A stretch of DNA of 64,000 nucleotides, from the NCBI RefSeq assembly GCF_022288725.1, contig NZ_JAKNTA010000007.1, positions 1 through 64,000 on the forward strand, given 5' to 3'. This DNA comes from Kitasatospora sp. A2-31 (GTDB lineage: Bacteria; Actinomycetota; Actinomycetes; Streptomycetales; Streptomycetaceae). The translations under genes were made by a program, and so were the position numbers. This document shows, one piece after another, positions 8,587 through 17,269 of this stretch. The notes under the pieces were generated by a model. The model saw nothing but the letters and a program-made list of their open reading frames with translations, searched no databases and was not told the DNA's origin. Within the stretch, counting starts at the first letter, position 1; every line of letters starts with the position of its first letter.

Positions 8587-9048
8587 TCAGGAGTCGCTGG
8601 CGAACAGCCGCAGGACCGGGACGCCCACCTTGTGCCGGGCCTGGGAGGCCCAGTCGCGGTGGAAGAACTCCTCCACGAAGTGCGGCGAGGTGAGCACGAC
8701 GACCTCGTCGGCCCGGTGCTCCTCGACCACCGACCGCAGCCGGTCCAGCGGCTTGTCCTCGACCAGCTCGCCGACCGCCTCGGCCCCGGCGGCCCGCAGG
8801 TGGCGCAGGCTGTGCGCCAGCGACTCGTCGCCCACCGTCGGCCCGCTCTCGGACTCGTCGTGCTCGTGCACCACCTTGTCCAGGTGGCCGAGGGCGACGT
8901 CGTCCAGTGCCCGCAGCAGCTCGTCCTGCTTGCCGCGCGGCTGCATCAGGACGACGAAGGACACCTTCTCGTCGCCGTGGAGCGTGGTGACCAGCTCCAC
9001 GTCCGCGTCGGAGAGCGCCTTCTCGATCATCAGTACCGTCTTGAACAC
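8587..9048 (-). CDS. Conserved actinobacterial protein, universal-stress-like
   Basis: A 153-aa soluble protein. An alpha/beta pattern is visible: an early VLMIEKALSDADVELVTTLHGDEKVSFVVLM strand-helix-strand, a helical middle, then DEVVVLTSPHFVEEFFHRDWASQARHKVGVPVLRL, which resembles the C-terminal strand-helix-strand of universal stress proteins. The GTG start at 9048 is preceded by GGAAGGG. Function is not established. It lies upstream of murC with 149 bp between them, so a shared transcript is possible. Confidence 0.75.
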   Translation of the reverse strand: MFKTVLMIEKALSDADVELVTTLHGDEKVSFVVLMQPRGKQDELLRALDDVALGHLDKVVHEHDESESGPTVGDESLAHSLRHLRAAGAEAVGELVEDKPLDRLRSVVEEHRADEVVVLTSPHFVEEFFHRDWASQARHKVGVPVLRLFASDS

Positions 9049-9190
9049 GTGAGTCCCTTCCAGTGGCCGGCCCCCGGGCCCCGGCATCGCATCCCATACT
9101 GCCCGGCGGAAGCTTTCCGCACGCTGCTCGCGGGCCACCTGGGCCGCGCGGGCGGGCCGGCCCCGGAGGGAGCGCGGCCGCGTCCGGCGC

Positions 9191-9976
9191 TCAGGGGGCC
9201 GAAGAGGCGGACTGCGGGTGAAGACGCAGGTAGCGGGTGAAGAGGAATCCTTTCTGCTCGATCAATGAGACCAGCCGCATCCGCTGCACGTCAGGCATTT
9301 GCGCATCGCGGATGATCCGCGGCGCGTCGCCGGCGGTGACCAGCGGCGCGACCGACAGGCACAGTTCGTCCAGCAGCCCCGCCGCGGCCAGCTGGCCGAG
9401 CAGTCGCGGGCCGCCCTCGGTCAGCAGCCGCGTCCAGCCCCGGTCCGCCAGTGCCGCCACCGCCGCCGTCAGGTCCACCGAACCCCGGCCGGCGACGATC
9501 ACGTCGGCCACCGCGGCGACCTCGGCGAGGCGCGCGGCGGGCGCGTCCTCGACGGTGATCACCACCGTCCGGACCAGCGGCCCGGTGAACAGCGGCGCCG
9601 CCAGGTCCAGCCCCAGCGAGCGGCTGACCACCGCGATCACCGGCGCGGGGGCCTGGCCGGCCGCGCGGCGCGCCGCGGCGAACTCGGCGCGCGCCCGCCC
9701 GGGCCGGTAGCCCTCGGCGCGGACTGTCTCGGCGCCGACCAGCACCACGTCGGACAGCGCCCGCAGCACCCCGAAGATCCGCTTGTCGGCGTCCCCGGAG
9801 AGCCCCTCCGAGAGCCCGTCCAGCTTCGCCGCCCCGTCCAGGCCGGCCACCATGTTGGCGCGCAGCCACGGCCGGCCCCGATTCACCTGGTCGGGGTACG
9901 CGTAGACGGCGGCCAGCGACTCCAGCGAGGCGGGATCGGCGAACGGCTCGGCCAGCGGGCTGATCAACTGATGCAT
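9191..9976 (-). CDS. Pyrimidine reductase / RibD C-terminal domain protein
   Basis: A 261-aa stand-alone reductase of the RibD C-terminal (DHFR-like) superfamily, probably NADPH-dependent. Visible are RPWLRANMVAGLDGA (about residue 34), the SDVVLVGAETVRAEGY region (about 75), the LLTEGGPRLLGQL motif (about 190) and DELCLSVAPLVTAGD. There is no deaminase half, so it cannot by itself be a complete RibD. The riboflavin role is an inference. The ATG at 9976 was chosen from the conserved N-terminus. It is divergent from zapE. Confidence 0.85.
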   Translation of the reverse strand: MHQLISPLAEPFADPASLESLAAVYAYPDQVNRGRPWLRANMVAGLDGAAKLDGLSEGLSGDADKRIFGVLRALSDVVLVGAETVRAEGYRPGRARAEFAAARRAAGQAPAPVIAVVSRSLGLDLAAPLFTGPLVRTVVITVEDAPAARLAEVAAVADVIVAGRGSVDLTAAVAALADRGWTRLLTEGGPRLLGQLAAAGLLDELCLSVAPLVTAGDAPRIIRDAQMPDVQRMRLVSLIEQKGFLFTRYLRLHPQSASSAP

Positions 9977-10051
9977 GCCACCAGTCTTCCACCGGCCCCC
10001 GCCGGCGGCCCCGGCCAGGCCGGTGCGCGACCAGGCGTACCCTCTACTACC

Positions 10052-11137
10052 GTGCCCGCAGCAGCCCCACACCCCGACGCCGCGACCGAGTCCATAGCGA
10101 CCGCCGCCCCGTCCGCCGCGCCCACCGCCCTCACCGACCGGCGCCCCGTCGTCCCCGCCGAGCGCCTGGTGGCCGAGATGGTCCCGCCGCCGCGCTTCTC
10201 CGACGTGAGCTTCGGGACGTACCTCCCGGACCCGGGCCAGCCCAGCCAGTACGAGGCCGTGCAGGTCCTGGAGCAGTTCGCCGGCGGTCTCAACGCGGGG
10301 AACGGTTCCGCGCCCAGGCGCAGCTGGTTCCGCCGCAGCGCCCCCGAGCCCACCGGCCCGGCCGGCGTGTACCTCGACGGCGGCTACGGCGTGGGCAAGA
10401 CCCACCTGCTCGCCTCGCTCTGGCACGCCGCCCCCGGTCCCAAGGCCTTCGGCACCTTCGTCGAGCTCACCAACCTGGTCGGCGCGCTGGGCTTCCAGCA
10501 GGCGGTGACCACCCTCTCCGGGCACAAGCTGCTCTGCATCGACGAGTTCGAGCTGGACGACCCGGGCGACACCGTGCTGGTCTCCACCCTGCTCGGCCGG
10601 CTGGTCGACAACGGCGTGAAGCTCTGCGCCACCTCCAACACCTTGCCCGAGAAGCTCGGCGAGGGCCGGTTCGCCGCCGCCGACTTCCTGCGCGAGATCC
10701 AGGGCCTGTCCGCGCACTTCCGCCCGATGCGGATCGACGGGCAGGACTACCGCCACCGCGGCCTGCCGGACGCCCCGCCGCCGTACACCGACGCCCGCGT
10801 CGAGGCCGTCGCCGCCGAAACCCCGGGCGCCTCGCTGGACGACTTCGGCGCGCTGCTCGACCACCTGTCCGCCGTCCACCCCAGCCGCTACGGCGCGCTG
10901 CTGGACGACGTGACCGCGGTCTGCCTGCGCGGCGTGCGCCGGGTCGACGACCAGTCCACCGCGCTGCGCCTGGTCGTCCTCGCCGACCGGATGTACGACC
11001 GCGAGCTGCCGATCACCGCCTCCGGCGTTCCCTTCGACCAGGTGTTCCCGGAGGAGATGCTGCGGGGCGGCTACCGGAAGAAGTACCTGCGGGCGATCTC
11101 CCGCCTGGTCGCCCTGGCCCGGGACAGCGCCCGGTAG
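10052..11137 (+). CDS. zapE: Cell division ATPase ZapE (AFG1-like)
   Basis: An AAA-type P-loop ATPase of about 361 aa. Walker A LDGGYGVGKTHLL is at about residue 108, Walker B LLCIDEFELDD at about 165, and the sensor-like CATSNTLPEKLGEG at about 190. FRPMRIDGQDYRHRG is typical of the family, whose E. coli member associates with the Z-ring. The frame is open well upstream. GTG at 10052 is the likely start because it precedes a short variable tail before the conserved domain. Confidence 0.85.
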   Translation: MPAAAPHPDAATESIATAAPSAAPTALTDRRPVVPAERLVAEMVPPPRFSDVSFGTYLPDPGQPSQYEAVQVLEQFAGGLNAGNGSAPRRSWFRRSAPEPTGPAGVYLDGGYGVGKTHLLASLWHAAPGPKAFGTFVELTNLVGALGFQQAVTTLSGHKLLCIDEFELDDPGDTVLVSTLLGRLVDNGVKLCATSNTLPEKLGEGRFAAADFLREIQGLSAHFRPMRIDGQDYRHRGLPDAPPPYTDARVEAVAAETPGASLDDFGALLDHLSAVHPSRYGALLDDVTAVCLRGVRRVDDQSTALRLVVLADRMYDRELPITASGVPFDQVFPEEMLRGGYRKKYLRAISRLVALARDSAR

Positions 11138-11225
11138 GGCCCCGCGGGGCCCCGGACGGGCGCCGGCCGGGGCCGGGGCCGCGGAGCGGGCCGTCTTTGT
11201 CGGTGGTGGGTCGTACGGTGGACAC

Positions 11226-13319
11226 GTGCGACCCATCACGAGCATTGAGCGGTCAGTGGCGCCCTTCGAGGTCGTCAGTCCCTACCAGCCCAACGGCGAC
11301 CAGCCCGCGGCCATCGCCGAGCTGGAGCGCCGGATCCGCGCGGGGGAGAAGGACGTCGTCCTGCTCGGCGCCACCGGTACCGGCAAGTCGGCCACCACGG
11401 CCTGGATGATCGAGCGGCTGCAGCGCCCCACCCTGGTGATGGCGCCGAACAAGACGCTGGCCGCCCAGCTGGCCAACGAGTTCCGCGAGCTGCTGCCGAA
11501 CAACGCCGTCGAGTACTTCGTCTCGTACTACGACTACTACCAGCCCGAGGCGTACGTCCCGCAGACGGACACCTACATCGAGAAGGACTCCTCGATCAAC
11601 GAGGAGGTCGAGCGGCTGCGCCACTCCGCCACCAACTCGCTGCTCACCCGCCGGGACGTGGTCGTGGTCGCCTCCGTCTCCTGCATCTACGGCCTCGGCA
11701 CCCCGCAGGAGTACGTCGACCGGATGGTGCAGCTGAGGGTCGGCGACGAGATCGACCGCGACGTGCTGCTGCGCCGCTTCGTCGACATCCAGTACACCCG
11801 CAACGACCTCGCCTTCACCCGCGGCACCTTCCGCGTCCGCGGCGACACCGTCGAGATCTTCCCGGTGTACGAGGAGCTCGCCGTCCGGATCGAGATGTTC
11901 GGCGACGAGATCGAGGCGCTGTACACGCTGCACCCGCTCACCGGCGAGATCATCAGCCAGGACGCCGCCGTCTACGTCTTCCCCGCCTCGCACTACGTGG
12001 CCGGTCCGGAGCGGATGGAGCGCGCCGTCAACGGCATCGAGCAGGAGCTGGAGCAGACGCTCGCCAGGCTGGAGAAGCAGGGCAAGCTGCTGGAGGCCCA
12101 GCGGCTGCGGATGCGCACCACGTACGACATCGAGATGCTCCGCCAGATCGGCACCTGCTCCGGCGTCGAGAACTACTCGATGCACTTCGACGGCCGCGAG
12201 CCCGGCTCCCCGCCGAACACCCTCCTCGACTACTTCCCGGAGGACTTCCTCCTGGTGATCGACGAGTCGCACGTCACCGTCCCGCAGATCGGCGCGATGT
12301 ACGAGGGCGACGCCTCGCGCAAGCGCACCCTGGTCGAGCACGGCTTCCGGCTGCCCTCCGCGATGGACAACCGCCCGCTGAAGTGGGAGGAGTTCCTGGA
12401 GCGGACCGACCAGACCGTCTACCTGTCGGCCACCCCCGGCCCGTACGAGCTGTCCCGCGGCGACGGCCAGGTCGAGCAGATCATCCGCCCGACCGGCCTG
12501 ATCGACCCCGAGGTGATCGTCAAGCCCACCGAGGGCCAGATCGACGACCTGGTGCACGAGGTGCGCAAGCGGGTGGAGCGGGACGAGCGCGTCCTGGTCA
12601 CCACCCTCACCAAGAAGATGGCCGAGGACCTCACCGACTACATGCTCGGCCTGGACATCCGGGTCCGCTACCTGCACAGCGACGTCGACACGCTGCGCCG
12701 GGTCGAGCTGCTGCGCGAGCTGCGCGCGGGCAAGTACGACGTGCTGGTCGGCATCAACCTGCTCCGTGAGGGCCTCGACCTGCCCGAGGTCTCCCTGGTG
12801 GCGATCCTGGACGCGGACAAGGAGGGCTTCCTGCGCTCCGGGACCTCGCTGATCCAGACCATCGGCCGCGCCGCCCGCAACGTCTCCGGCCAGGTCCACA
12901 TGTACGCGGACCGGATCACCCCCTCGATGGAGAAGGCGATCGAGGAGACCAACCGCCGCCGGGCCGTGCAGCAGGCCTACAACAAGGAGCACGGGATCGA
13001 TCCGCAGCCGCTGCGGAAGAAGATCGGCGACATCCTGGACACCCTCGCCCGCGAGGACGTGGACACCGACGAGCTGCTCTCCACCGGGTACCGGGGTGCG
13101 GCGGCCAAGGGCAAGGCCCCGGTGCCGGCGCTGGGCGCGGACCGCAAGCCGGCCAAGTCGATGCCGGCCGCGGAACTGGCCGAGCTGATCCAGTCGATGA
13201 CCGACCGGATGCACGCCGCCGCGACGGACCTCCAGTTCGAGGTCGCGGCCCGGCTGCGGGACGAGGTCAAGGAGCTGAAGAAGGAGCTGCGGCAGATGCG
13301 CGAGGCCGGGATCGCGTAG
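11226..13319 (+). CDS. uvrB: Excinuclease ABC subunit UvrB
   Basis: Damage-verifying helicase of nucleotide excision repair, working with UvrA and UvrC (both further right in the window). 697 aa, normal length. Walker A GATGTGKSATT is at about residue 41, the DNA-contacting beta-hairpin YYDYYQPEAYVP at about 98, the DESHVT box at about 342, and helicase motif VI QTIGRAARN at about 540. The C-terminal UVR motif near residues 655-690 binds UvrC. GTG start at 11226. Confidence 0.98.
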   Translation: MRPITSIERSVAPFEVVSPYQPNGDQPAAIAELERRIRAGEKDVVLLGATGTGKSATTAWMIERLQRPTLVMAPNKTLAAQLANEFRELLPNNAVEYFVSYYDYYQPEAYVPQTDTYIEKDSSINEEVERLRHSATNSLLTRRDVVVVASVSCIYGLGTPQEYVDRMVQLRVGDEIDRDVLLRRFVDIQYTRNDLAFTRGTFRVRGDTVEIFPVYEELAVRIEMFGDEIEALYTLHPLTGEIISQDAAVYVFPASHYVAGPERMERAVNGIEQELEQTLARLEKQGKLLEAQRLRMRTTYDIEMLRQIGTCSGVENYSMHFDGREPGSPPNTLLDYFPEDFLLVIDESHVTVPQIGAMYEGDASRKRTLVEHGFRLPSAMDNRPLKWEEFLERTDQTVYLSATPGPYELSRGDGQVEQIIRPTGLIDPEVIVKPTEGQIDDLVHEVRKRVERDERVLVTTLTKKMAEDLTDYMLGLDIRVRYLHSDVDTLRRVELLRELRAGKYDVLVGINLLREGLDLPEVSLVAILDADKEGFLRSGTSLIQTIGRAARNVSGQVHMYADRITPSMEKAIEETNRRRAVQQAYNKEHGIDPQPLRKKIGDILDTLAREDVDTDELLSTGYRGAAAKGKAPVPALGADRKPAKSMPAAELAELIQSMTDRMHAAATDLQFEVAARLRDEVKELKKELRQMREAGIA

Positions 13320-13341
13320 GGCCCGCCCGGCAGTGCGCACC

Positions 13342-13383
13342 CCGCCGGGTTTGGCCGGTTCCGGCACCGGTCAAGCCCGGCGG
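13342..13383. terminator. Rho-independent-type hairpin after uvrB
   Basis: A 17-bp stem with two G-U/wobble positions (left arm begins CCGCCGGGTTTG, right arm ends AAGCCCGGCGG) and an 8-nt loop, starting 22 bp after the uvrB stop. Confidence 0.75.
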
Positions 13384-13575
13384 TGTCTCAGGCTCGCCAC
13401 AAACGGGTAGGCGGCGGGCGAAGCGCCGGTCCGCAGGCCCTAGGCTTTCCTGCGGTGCCGCCTCCGGGACGGGGCGGGAGCACCAGGGGGCCTCAGCCGG
13501 GGGACGGCAACGGGGTGTTCCACCGTGGAGCCTGCGCGGCGAACCGCCGCGCGGCTGGGCAGAGAGGACGACGCC

Positions 13576-14157
13576 GTGTCGGTGAACCTTGCCAAGGGGC
13601 AGCAGGTCAGCCTGCAGAAGGGGACGGGCGAGTCGCTGACGGTCGTCCGGATGGGGCTGGGCTGGAAGGCGGCGCCCAAGCGGGGCCTGTTCGGCAGCCG
13701 GACCCGGCAGATCGACCTGGACGCCTCGGCGCTGCTCTACGCCGAGCAGACCCCGTCCGACGTGGTCTTCTTCCAACACCTGGAGAGCAACGACGGCTCG
13801 GTCAGGCACACGGGGGACAACCTGGTCGGCGGCACCGGCGCGGGCGGCGACGACGAGTCGATCCTGGTCGACCTGGTGCACGTGCCGGCGCACATCACCC
13901 AGGTGGTGTTCACGGTGAGCTCCTACACCGGGCAGACCTTCGCCGAGGTCCAGAACGCCTACTGCCGGCTGGTGGACGAGTCCACCGGGCTGGAGCTCGC
14001 CCGCTACGAGCTGGCCGGCGGCGGGCCGCACACCGGGCAGATCATGGCCAAGGTCTTCCGCGAGCCGTCCGGCGGCTGGGGGATGCAGGCGATCGGCGCG
14101 CCCGCGCGCGGCCGGACCTTCCAGGACCTGCTGCCGGCCATCGAGCCGTTCCTCTAG
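13576..14157 (+). CDS. TerD-family protein
   Basis: A 193-aa TerD/stress-protein-family protein. It starts with the family pattern SVNLAKGQQVSLQK, has an acidic DDESILVDL segment that in TerD proteins belongs to the calcium-binding loops, and the VFTVSSYTGQTFAEVQNAYCRLVDE block. GTG at 13576 was chosen because the conserved N-terminus begins there. It sits upstream of a TerC-family gene, matching the tellurite/stress gene grouping common in actinobacteria. Its role here is unknown. Confidence 0.88.
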   Translation: MSVNLAKGQQVSLQKGTGESLTVVRMGLGWKAAPKRGLFGSRTRQIDLDASALLYAEQTPSDVVFFQHLESNDGSVRHTGDNLVGGTGAGGDDESILVDLVHVPAHITQVVFTVSSYTGQTFAEVQNAYCRLVDESTGLELARYELAGGGPHTGQIMAKVFREPSGGWGMQAIGAPARGRTFQDLLPAIEPFL

Positions 14158-14235
14158 CTAGGCGGCCGCCGCCCCGTCACCCAAGGGTTCTTTACCTTCT
14201 TTACCTTCCCTTGGAGTTCCTGTTACCCTCGATGG

Positions 14236-14397
14236 CAGCGGAGGGGAGTATTCCCTGCAGCAGTCCCGTCATCACGGGCGCCCTGGAAGCGGCGTCCCGG
14301 GGCGCTGGTCCGAGCGCTCGCGGTCGCGAGCCCCACGGGCGGAAGAGACCTCCGGCAGTGACGATGACCGTCTCGCCTACCTGCCGGAGGAGCAGTA
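14236..14397 (+). promoter_or_regulatory. Candidate yybP-ykoY (Mn2+) riboswitch with RBS-sequestering platform
   Basis: The leader has the family hallmarks: GGGGAGTA at 14243-14250, a central CCCGTCATCACGGG hairpin at 14264-14277 and GGAAGAGACCTCC at 14341-14353. P1 can form between CGGAGG (14239-14244) and CCTCCG (14349-14354). The same 3' strand, CCTCCGGCAG at 14349-14358, is perfectly complementary to CTGCCGGAGG at 14381-14390, which contains the Shine-Dalgarno sequence of the next gene. Metal binding would hold P1 and free the RBS, an ON switch acting on translation. The motif match is seen directly; the ligand and direction are inferred from the family. Confidence 0.8.
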
Positions 14398-15381
14398 GTG
14401 GACGTTTCCGTAAGCATGTGGGTCGGCACGATCGGTGTGCTGCTGGCGCTGATCGTGGCCGACTTCTTCATCGGCGGCCGCAAGCCGCACGAGGTCTCGA
14501 TCAGGGAAGCGGGAATCTGGACCACGGTCTGGATCGTGCTCGCCGCGGTCTTCGGCGGGTTCCTCTGGTGGCATTCCGGTTCGCAGCCGGCCGGTGAGTT
14601 CTTCGCCGGCTACATCACCGAGAAGTCGCTCAGTGTCGACAACCTCTTCGTGTTCATCCTGATCATGGGCAAGTTCGCGGTGCCGAGGATCTACCAGCAG
14701 CGCGTGCTGATGTTCGGCGTGATCATCGCGCTGGTGCTCCGCGCGGTCTTCATCGCCGGCGGCGCCGCCCTGGTGGCCCAGTTCTCGTGGGTGTTCTTCC
14801 TCTTCGGCGGCTTCCTGGTCTGGACGGCGTGGAAGCTGATCAAGGAGGCCCGGACCGAGGAGGAGGACGAGGAGTTCGAGGAGAACCGCCTGCTCAAGTC
14901 GATCGAGCGGCGCTTCCCGTCCACCGACAGGTACCACGGCACCAAGCTGTTCGTCCGGGAGAACGGCCGCCGGCTGATGACGCCGATGCTGATCGTCATG
15001 CTGGCGATCGGCACCACCGACGTGCTGTTCGCGCTGGACTCGATCCCCGCGATCTTCGGCCTGACCCAGGACCCGTACGTCGTCTTCACCGCCAACGCCT
15101 TCGCCCTGATGGGTCTGCGCCAGCTGTACTTCCTGATCGGCGGGCTGCTGAAGAAGCTGGTCCACCTCTCGTACGGCCTGTCGGTGATCCTCGGCTTCAT
15201 CGGGGTGAAGCTGGTGCTGCACGCGCTGCACGAGCAGGGGGTGCACGTGCCGGAGATCGGCATCCCGTTCTCGCTGGGCTTCATCGTGGTGGTGCTCGCC
15301 GTCACCACCGTGACCAGTCTGACGGCCGCGCGGAAGCAGGAGCGGGAGGCGGTCGCGCAGGCGGAGAAGGTCGACGCCTGA
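14398..15381 (+). CDS. TerC-family membrane protein, probable Mn2+ exporter
   Basis: A 327-aa multi-pass membrane protein of the TerC/Alx family, with about eight to nine hydrophobic segments. Acidic residues lie inside helices at VADFF (about 21), SLSVDNLFVF (about 78) and TTDVLFALDSIPA (about 206), the family's metal-site motifs. A charged cytosolic loop (ARTEEEDEEFEENR) sits at about 150-165. GTG start at 14398, six bases after GGAGGAG. Family members export manganese, in agreement with the riboswitch-like leader. A strong terminator follows at 15405-15446. Confidence 0.92.
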   Translation: MDVSVSMWVGTIGVLLALIVADFFIGGRKPHEVSIREAGIWTTVWIVLAAVFGGFLWWHSGSQPAGEFFAGYITEKSLSVDNLFVFILIMGKFAVPRIYQQRVLMFGVIIALVLRAVFIAGGAALVAQFSWVFFLFGGFLVWTAWKLIKEARTEEEDEEFEENRLLKSIERRFPSTDRYHGTKLFVRENGRRLMTPMLIVMLAIGTTDVLFALDSIPAIFGLTQDPYVVFTANAFALMGLRQLYFLIGGLLKKLVHLSYGLSVILGFIGVKLVLHALHEQGVHVPEIGIPFSLGFIVVVLAVTTVTSLTAARKQEREAVAQAEKVDA

Positions 15382-15404
15382 TCCCCCGGCCGGTTCGTCG
15401 AACG

Positions 15405-15446
15405 GCGGTGGCCCCCGCGACCGGAGACGGTCGCGGGGGCCACCGC
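15405..15446. terminator. Bidirectional terminator between the TerC gene and the MBL fragment
   Basis: An 18-bp perfect stem (15405-15422 with 15429-15446) and a 6-nt loop GGAGAC. It lies between converging reading directions and must originally have terminated both the TerC gene and the intact MBL gene. After insertion of the element it stayed with the displaced 3' fragment. Confidence 0.85.
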
Positions 15447-15456
15447 GCGTTCCGGG

Positions 15457-15642
15457 CTACCAGCCGCGCTCGCGCCACTCCTGGAGGTGCGGGCGCTCGG
15501 CGCCGAGCGTGGTGTCGTTGCCGTGCCCGGGGTAGACCCAGGCCTCGTCCGGCAGGACGTCGAAGATCTTCTCGTTGACGTCCTTGTACAGGCTCTCGAA
15601 GGCCGCCGCGTCGCCCCAGGTGTTGCCCACCCCGCCGGGGAA
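15457..15642 (-). pseudogene. Displaced native 3' end of an MBL-fold hydrolase gene
   Basis: In the leftward reading, 61 codons plus a TAG stop (15457-15459) encode the C-terminus of an MBL-fold hydrolase, starting FPGGVGNTWGD and including YPGHGNDTTLGAERPH. There is no start or N-terminus. The matching N-terminal part lies 25 kb away at 40915-41382, where it continues into a different, element-supplied C-terminus. The last 36 residues of the two versions agree at 31 positions. This is the severed host end of the target gene, separated by integration at attL. Confidence 0.92.
15632..15642. other. attL core of the integrated element
   Basis: CCGCCGGGGAA here matches CCGCCCGGGAA at 40904-40914 in 10 of 11 bases, with the last five (GGGAA) identical. 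It marks the point where MBL coding sequence changes to element sequence, 18 bp before the integrase start. Serine integrases need only a 2-bp core, so crossover could be at any dinucleotide within GGGAA. Confidence 0.7.
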
Positions 15643-15660
15643 TCCGTAGGGTTCTCACTC

Positions 15661-17175
15661 GTGAACACTCTGACCCTGGCGATCCGCACCATCGCCTTCC
15701 TGTACGCGCGGATCTCCCTTGACCCGCGGGACCGCAGGCGAGGCGTCAACCGGCAGATGAGCGACCTACGGACGTTCACCCAGGAGAACGCCTGGGAGGT
15801 CGGCGGGGAGTACATCGAGAACGACGTCTCCGCTCATACGGGTGAAGAGCGCCCCGAGTACGACCGGCTGATGGCGGACGCCATCGAGGCCGCGCGCCAG
15901 CCTGGCGTCCGGGTCATCATCGTCGGCTACCACCCGTCCCGCGTCTGGCGGCGCCCTGTCGAGCGGGCCCAGGCGATCGAGGACCTGCGGCAGGCCAAGT
16001 GCTGGGTAGCGTTCGAGTCCGGCGGCCTGTTCAACATGACGAAGGCGTCCGACCGGTCGCAGCTGCGGAGCCTTGGCGAGTCCGACACGGCGGAGTCCGA
16101 GGTGAAGTCTGAGCGGGTGGCCCGGGCCGCCCTGGAGCGCGCCCAGGAGGGCCGCGCGAACGGCCCGGTGTCGTACGGGTGGCGCCGCCAGTACGAGTAC
16201 GACGACCGCGGCCAGGTCTGCGGCTTCCACGACGTCGAGGACCGCGAACAGGCCGCCATCGTCCGCGAGGTCGTCACCCGCCTGCTGTCCGGGGCCAGCC
16301 TCCTCGGGATCACAGCTGACCTGAACGCGCGCGGGGTGCCGGCGCCCGGTGCCGGGATGCAGCTCAAGCGGCGCGCCGTGGGCCAGAACGCGGACGGCTC
16401 GCTGTGGAACAAAACCTCCGTCAAGAAGCTCGCGCTGCGGCCGGCGAACGTCGGTATCCGTGTGCACCAGGGCGTCGAGTACAAGGCGGAGTGGCCGGCG
16501 CTCATCACGGACGAGCAGTACGCGCAGTTGAAGAACCTGTTCGCGGAGCGGACCGTGGTGCGGGAGCTGCCGGGCGCGCGGAAGCACCTGCTGACGTGGG
16601 GCGAGGTCGCCACGTGCGGGCCGTGCGGGTCGGTGTTCCGGGTCGCTTCACGAGGCAACTCCAAGCACGGGACGAAGAAGCCGACTTACGTCTGTGACGC
16701 GAACGGCTGTGTCGGCCGGAATGAGGAAGCCCTCGACAGGTACGTCGGCAAGGTGGTGGTGAAGCTGCTGTCGAAGCCGGAGGCGGCCGACGTCTTCCGT
16801 GGTGACGACTCGGCCGCGCTGGCCGCCTTGGAGCGGGCGGAAGGGCTGAAAGCGCGCCAGGAAGCGGCGGCTGAGGACTACGCCAACGGGGACATCACCC
16901 GGGAGCAACTGCGGCGCATCACGGCGAATCTGGCGCAGCAGATCACCGAGGCGCAGAACGAGGCGCGCAGGCTGCGGCCGGCCTTCGACCTCAACGCGTT
17001 CGACGGCCTCGTGGGGCCGGGGGCGGAAGCGGCCTGGAAGGCGCTCCTGGTGCCGCAGAAGCGGCGCGTGCTGGACGGCCTCGGGCTGCGGTTGAAGGTG
17101 CACCCGGTGGCGCGGCGCGGCCCGGGATTCGACGAGTCCACCATCGCGCTCGGGTGGAGGCAGGCGGCCGAGTAA
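15661..17175 (+). CDS. Large serine recombinase (integrase)
   Basis: Site-specific integrase of the serine class, 504 aa, next to attL as expected. The N-terminal resolvase domain has the nucleophile Ser in YARIS (about residue 19), followed by GVNRQMSDLRTF. A recombinase domain spans about 150-290 (GPVSYGWRRQYEYDD ... NKTSVKKLALRPANVG). A zinc ribbon has CGPC (about 319) and CDANGC (about 344). A coiled-coil segment rich in Glu/Ala/Arg is at about 390-440. GTG at 15661 was chosen because further upstream the frame runs into attL and antisense host sequence. The frame itself is open back to 15487. Confidence 0.95.
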   Translation: MNTLTLAIRTIAFLYARISLDPRDRRRGVNRQMSDLRTFTQENAWEVGGEYIENDVSAHTGEERPEYDRLMADAIEAARQPGVRVIIVGYHPSRVWRRPVERAQAIEDLRQAKCWVAFESGGLFNMTKASDRSQLRSLGESDTAESEVKSERVARAALERAQEGRANGPVSYGWRRQYEYDDRGQVCGFHDVEDREQAAIVREVVTRLLSGASLLGITADLNARGVPAPGAGMQLKRRAVGQNADGSLWNKTSVKKLALRPANVGIRVHQGVEYKAEWPALITDEQYAQLKNLFAERTVVRELPGARKHLLTWGEVATCGPCGSVFRVASRGNSKHGTKKPTYVCDANGCVGRNEEALDRYVGKVVVKLLSKPEAADVFRGDDSAALAALERAEGLKARQEAAAEDYANGDITREQLRRITANLAQQITEAQNEARRLRPAFDLNAFDGLVGPGAEAAWKALLVPQKRRVLDGLGLRLKVHPVARRGPGFDESTIALGWRQAAE

Positions 17176-17269
17176 GGGTCTGGGCGGGCGTAGGTGCGGA
17201 GTGGCCCTCGGGGTGTCCTGGAGGCCACTCCGTCATTCCGGTGGGAAGCGAGGAGTTGGGCGGCTGCGC

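Noticed and set aside
11253..13367. 704-codon minus-strand frame opposite uvrB
   Set aside because: An antisense shadow of a highly conserved gene, with no RBS or domain.
14236..14397. Simple terminator/attenuator before the TerC gene
   Set aside because: The conserved GGGGAGTA and GGAAGAGACC elements and the RBS complement fit a riboswitch better than a terminator; there is no U tract.
15487..15660. Longer N-terminus of the serine integrase
   Set aside because: The frame is open, but it crosses attL and reads the antisense of the MBL fragment. The catalytic domain begins right after GTG 15661.
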